A stretch of 35,101 nt of DNA from Fischerella thermalis PCC 7521 (GTDB taxonomy: Bacteria > Cyanobacteriota > Cyanobacteriia > Cyanobacteriales > Nostocaceae): positions 1 through 35,101 of the forward strand of contig NZ_AJLL01000045.1 in assembly GCF_000317225.1 (NCBI RefSeq), given 5' to 3'. The translations under genes were made by a program, and so were the position numbers. This document shows, in pieces, positions 32,891 through 35,101 of the stretch (the first letter of the stretch is position 1; every line of letters begins with the position of its first letter). Below the pieces are notes generated by a model that worked only from the letters and a program-made list of their open reading frames with translations, was not told where the DNA came from and did not search any database.

Positions 32891-33234
32891 ATTTTTGACT
32901 AGGAGGTGCGATCGCTTTCATATTTTTCGGTTTAATATATTGAATATTCTTTAATAGATATAAATGTTACACTTTGTAACAAATTCCGTAAGATACTCAT
33001 GGAATAGAGAAGTATTACTACGCAGACAGCAACTAGACGTGTTTTGAAAGTCTAGGTTCATCCTGTTGCTCAAAAACTGAGCTTAATTTTTGCTGTTTTG
33101 GTTTTTCGACTTAATGAGACCTATCAAACTTTTTGCTTGTTTATACTCCAGTAATTACTGATTTCATAATTTCTGCGGTGATGTAGCAGAAAAGAATTCA
33201 ATTCCGAAAAGTACTGAAATGTGAGTAATACAGC
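32891..33234. promoter_or_regulatory. Leader of the response regulator with three perfect inverted repeats
   Basis: No ORF is present. TGTTACA-CTT-TGTAACA lies at 32965-32981, a perfect 17-bp operator-like palindrome. CTAGAC/GTCTAG lies at 33033-33055, and CAGTAATTACTG at 33149-33160. They stand 75-270 bp upstream of the ATG at 33235. They could be binding sites for a dimeric regulator; which one is unknown. Confidence 0.45.
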
Positions 33235-33921
33235 ATGAATAAAAATTTAACACACGCTACACTGAAAATATTTTTAATTGATGGTCATGAAATATGCTTG
33301 AGTGGAGTACTTAGGTTACTGTACTCCCAATATCCAGATGCAAAAATAGTTACTGCTAACACTACCGAAAATGTTTTAAATCAAATTTCGTTGCTAGAAC
33401 CTGATTTAGTTATCATGGATATTTTTCTGCCAGAAAAACAGGGAGTAACAGCACGAGTTTGTACGGGTATACAATTACTCAGGGAATTACTCGATAACTA
33501 TCCTAAGCTTAATATCGTAGTTCAAAGTGAACACGTAAAAAAACTAGTGCGGATCAAATCTGCAATCGATACACACCAAGGAGGCTTTACAATTGCTGAT
33601 AAAAGTCTCTCCAGTCAAGAAATGCTCATGAGAGTTAGTTGGGCATTGCAAGGATTAACTCATATTAAAGATATTCAGTCTATCTACTCGGAATTAGACA
33701 TCAAACCAGAGTGCTTAAGACTATTAAATCTAGCTTTTCAAGAAGGGTTACAAGATAAAGCCATTGCTGAAAATATCCGTGTATCAGAACGCATGGTGCG
33801 TCACTACTGGGATAAACTTCAAGAAGCTTTAGGCATTGATTGTCATGAATTAAAAAACCAAGGTAAAAATATCAGAATAATAACTCAAATTCGCGCTAGA
33901 GAAGCAGGTTTAATAGACTAA
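33235..33921 (+). CDS. REC-HTH (LuxR-like) response regulator with unusual receiver
   Basis: The protein has 228 residues. The receiver domain (about 10-140) begins KIFLIDGHEICLSGVLRLLY, where the acidic pocket keeps one Asp (Asp16) followed by Gly. LVIMDIFLPEKQG provides the phospho-acceptor Asp62, followed by an extra loop of about eight residues (VTARVCTG) before helix 3. VQSEH and ADKSLS take the places of the Thr/Ser and Lys sites. The C-terminal output domain (about 165-228) has LNLAFQEGLQDKAIAENIRVSERMVRHYWDKLQEALGI, which fits a LuxR-like helix-turn-helix in layout (G-x-x-D-K-x-I-A ... S-E-R-x-V-R-x-x). No histidine kinase gene is adjacent. A terminator follows at 33994. Confidence 0.8.
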   Translation: MNKNLTHATLKIFLIDGHEICLSGVLRLLYSQYPDAKIVTANTTENVLNQISLLEPDLVIMDIFLPEKQGVTARVCTGIQLLRELLDNYPKLNIVVQSEHVKKLVRIKSAIDTHQGGFTIADKSLSSQEMLMRVSWALQGLTHIKDIQSIYSELDIKPECLRLLNLAFQEGLQDKAIAENIRVSERMVRHYWDKLQEALGIDCHELKNQGKNIRIITQIRAREAGLID

Positions 33922-33993
33922 AAAGCTTTGAATTGTCACCATCTTGGTATTTAACTACTAGTATATAGCTACCGAAAATTAGTTCTTTCTAGC

Positions 33994-34040
33994 AATCGCC
34001 TGTCTGTTTTGTTGAATCAAAATCAGGCGATTATTGTTTT
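33994..34040 (+). terminator. Intrinsic terminator after the response regulator
   Basis: AATCGCCTG (33994-34002) pairs with CAGGCGATT (34024-34032). An inner TTTTG/CAAAA stem extends the hairpin, and ATTGTTTT follows. It lies 73 bp past the stop at 33921. Confidence 0.7.
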
Positions 34041-34327
34041 CACCAAAGTTTTATTAAAATTAAAGTATTTCTTTATACAAATACCCAAGTTAATCAGAAA
34101 AGAATAATAATCAACCCCAATAAAATCAATATCAAGCAAACAATACCATAAATAAAAAACTGAAATAAATAGTTGTGTTTTGGCACTCAAAATGTTTTCT
34201 TATTTTTATAAGGCAAAGATTAACCGTCGGTATCTAGGGAAAACAGCTATTCAAAAATTAATGTTTTCTAGTTATCCAAGTATCTACGTTTAATGACTCT
34301 GCTCAAGGTTGTCATCTGGCTCTGACT
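34041..34327. other. AT-rich leader of the TpsB-like gene
   Basis: No plus-strand gene is supported. The frame of the downstream gene is open from 34262 but has no ATG, GTG or TTG before 34328. A strong promoter pattern was not recognised. Confidence 0.3.
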
Positions 34328-35101
34328 ATGTCCGGTAAACTTCACTTCAAACTGAATATCTGCGAATACTGGCATTGCTTGAGCCTGTTTGTAATCATTA
34401 TTACAACGACAATCGAACCATTGAAAGCAGAAGAAATAAAAAAAACGCAAACATCCAACCTGCAAGCAGTCCCAAGCCTCAATACTTCTGTCACCTTTCA
34501 AGATGAGGTTAAAAAAACAAAATCTAGCGATGCGGGGTTGGATTTTGAAACCCCAAGCTTTAGCCTTTTATCCAAGGCAATAAGGATTGTTCAAGCACCA
34601 GCCCTGCCAAACATTCCTCCTTTGAATAACAAGCCGCCCTCAACTCAGCCATTACCGGAACCGTCACCACCACAACCTCTACCGCCTCCAGAAGAATTAC
34701 TGCAACCTCCAGGTACAACAACTCCGACTCCAGAACCAACCCCAAGCGGTGAAGTTCCTCAAACTATCGTTGTGAAAAAATTTAAAGTCACAGGCAGTAC
34801 TGTTTTTAGTCCTGAAGACTTTGATAAAATTACTGAACCTTACGCTAATCGTCCAATTACCTTTGCAGAACTATTTCAGCTTCGTTCAAAAATTACTCAA
34901 TTTTATGTAGATCAAGGATACATTACATCTGGAGCTTATATCCCGCCACAAAAATTGCAGAATGGTGTAGTGGAAATTAGGGTAGTTGAGGGGGGACTAG
35001 AAGAGATAAAAGTAACAGGTAGCCACAGACTTAATCCTAAATATTTGCAAAGTCGCCTTGCCATTGCCACAAAGCCACCCCTAAACCGCGATCGCTTATT
35101 A
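34328..35101 (+). CDS. TpsB/ShlB-type outer-membrane transporter, 5' part
   Basis: The frame runs open to the window edge (258 codons, no stop), so the gene is cut. Start ATG 34328 gives MSGKLHFKLNICEYWHCLSL, with a hydrophobic core FVIIITTTI ending near EPLKAEE, fitting a signal peptide. Residues about 50-140 are a polar, then Pro-rich linker (PLPEPSPPQPLPPPEELLQP, TPTPEPTPS). From about residue 142 a POTRA_2 domain of the ShlB/FhaC/HecB family follows: VVKKFKVTGSTVFSPEDFDKI, then RPITFAELFQLRSKITQFYVDQGYITSGAYIPPQ, then GVVEIRVVEGGLEEIKVTGS. Such proteins export large TpsA partners across the outer membrane (two-partner secretion); cyanobacteria carry several. The beta-barrel and any TpsA gene lie beyond the window. 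Confidence 0.88.
   Translation, partial: MSGKLHFKLNICEYWHCLSLFVIIITTTIEPLKAEEIKKTQTSNLQAVPSLNTSVTFQDEVKKTKSSDAGLDFETPSFSLLSKAIRIVQAPALPNIPPLNNKPPSTQPLPEPSPPQPLPPPEELLQPPGTTTPTPEPTPSGEVPQTIVVKKFKVTGSTVFSPEDFDKITEPYANRPITFAELFQLRSKITQFYVDQGYITSGAYIPPQKLQNGVVEIRVVEGGLEEIKVTGSHRLNPKYLQSRLAIATKPPLNRDRLL

Noticed and set aside
34268-34745. Two minus-strand frames opposite the TpsB-like gene
   Set aside because: The plus-strand frame has a signal peptide and a POTRA domain. The minus frames are low-complexity shadows of its Pro-rich linker.
1-35101. tRNA, rRNA, tmRNA or rnpB genes
   Set aside because: I looked in all gaps for T-loop-like GGTTCGA and other conserved RNA cores and found none with matching arms. 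A covariance search would be decisive.

Overview
The window comes from a filamentous, probably heterocyst-forming (Nostocales-type) cyanobacterium. Evidence: psbZ, the RuBisCO assembly chaperone Raf1 and a MenG-type methyltransferase are present. The HIP1 octamer GCGATCGC recurs throughout. Short tandemly repeated sequences (families of ACCAACA, TTGGTTG, ACCAATT and GTGTGAGGA type) fill many intergenic gaps, and there is a large NB-ARC/WD40 STAND protein. No rRNA, tRNA, CRISPR array or transposase gene was seen. The genus cannot be fixed from sequence reading alone.

Layout. 1-3.5 kb: end of an upstream transcript (terminator), a conserved hypothetical protein, a small glutathione S-transferase, a YajQ-family protein, a MAPEG membrane protein and a short DprA/LOG-like protein. 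3.8-6.5 kb: one 906-residue DHH-DHHA1-CBS-CBS-tRNA nucleotidyltransferase fusion. 6.75-10.1 kb: psbZ, ribH (lumazine synthase), a coiled-coil protein, a DUF4112 membrane protein and an alpha/beta hydrolase. 10.1-11.3 kb: a 1.2 kb AT-rich gap without genes. 11.3-13.3 kb: a two-TM protein downstream of D-Ala-D-Ala ligase. 13.43-13.58 kb: a complete 155-bp MITE with an 8-bp target duplication. 13.8-18.85 kb: a haem-oxygenase-like-fold protein, then (opposite strand) a LuxR-HTH/NB-ARC/WD40 STAND regulator whose 3' end overlaps a class-I glutamine amidotransferase-like hydrolase. 19.2-20.4 kb: three small proteins and a possible structured leader or sRNA. 20.35-25.6 kb: miaB, a UvrD/Rep-type helicase and raf1, all on the minus strand. 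26.2-29.5 kb: a REC-GAF response regulator, menG and a DUF445 membrane protein on the plus strand. 29.6-32.1 kb: an SGNH hydrolase and an SQR-like flavoprotein broken by a frameshift. 32.4-35.1 kb: a small membrane protein, a REC-HTH response regulator and the 5' part of a TpsB/ShlB-type outer-membrane transporter gene cut by the window edge.

Most genes are unrelated single-gene units, as is common in cyanobacterial chromosomes. The clearest coupled pair is the STAND regulator and the C26-type hydrolase, with an 8-bp overlap. The region upstream of the STAND gene contains seven GTCAC/GTGAC motifs in about 220 bp. This locus is the best candidate for an undescribed signalling or defence-like system. 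The other notable layer is repeat biology: a MITE with a second hairpin inside it, three hairpin repeats with related ends, nonamer and decamer tandem repeats that occur in both orientations, and simple repeats that run into coding sequence.
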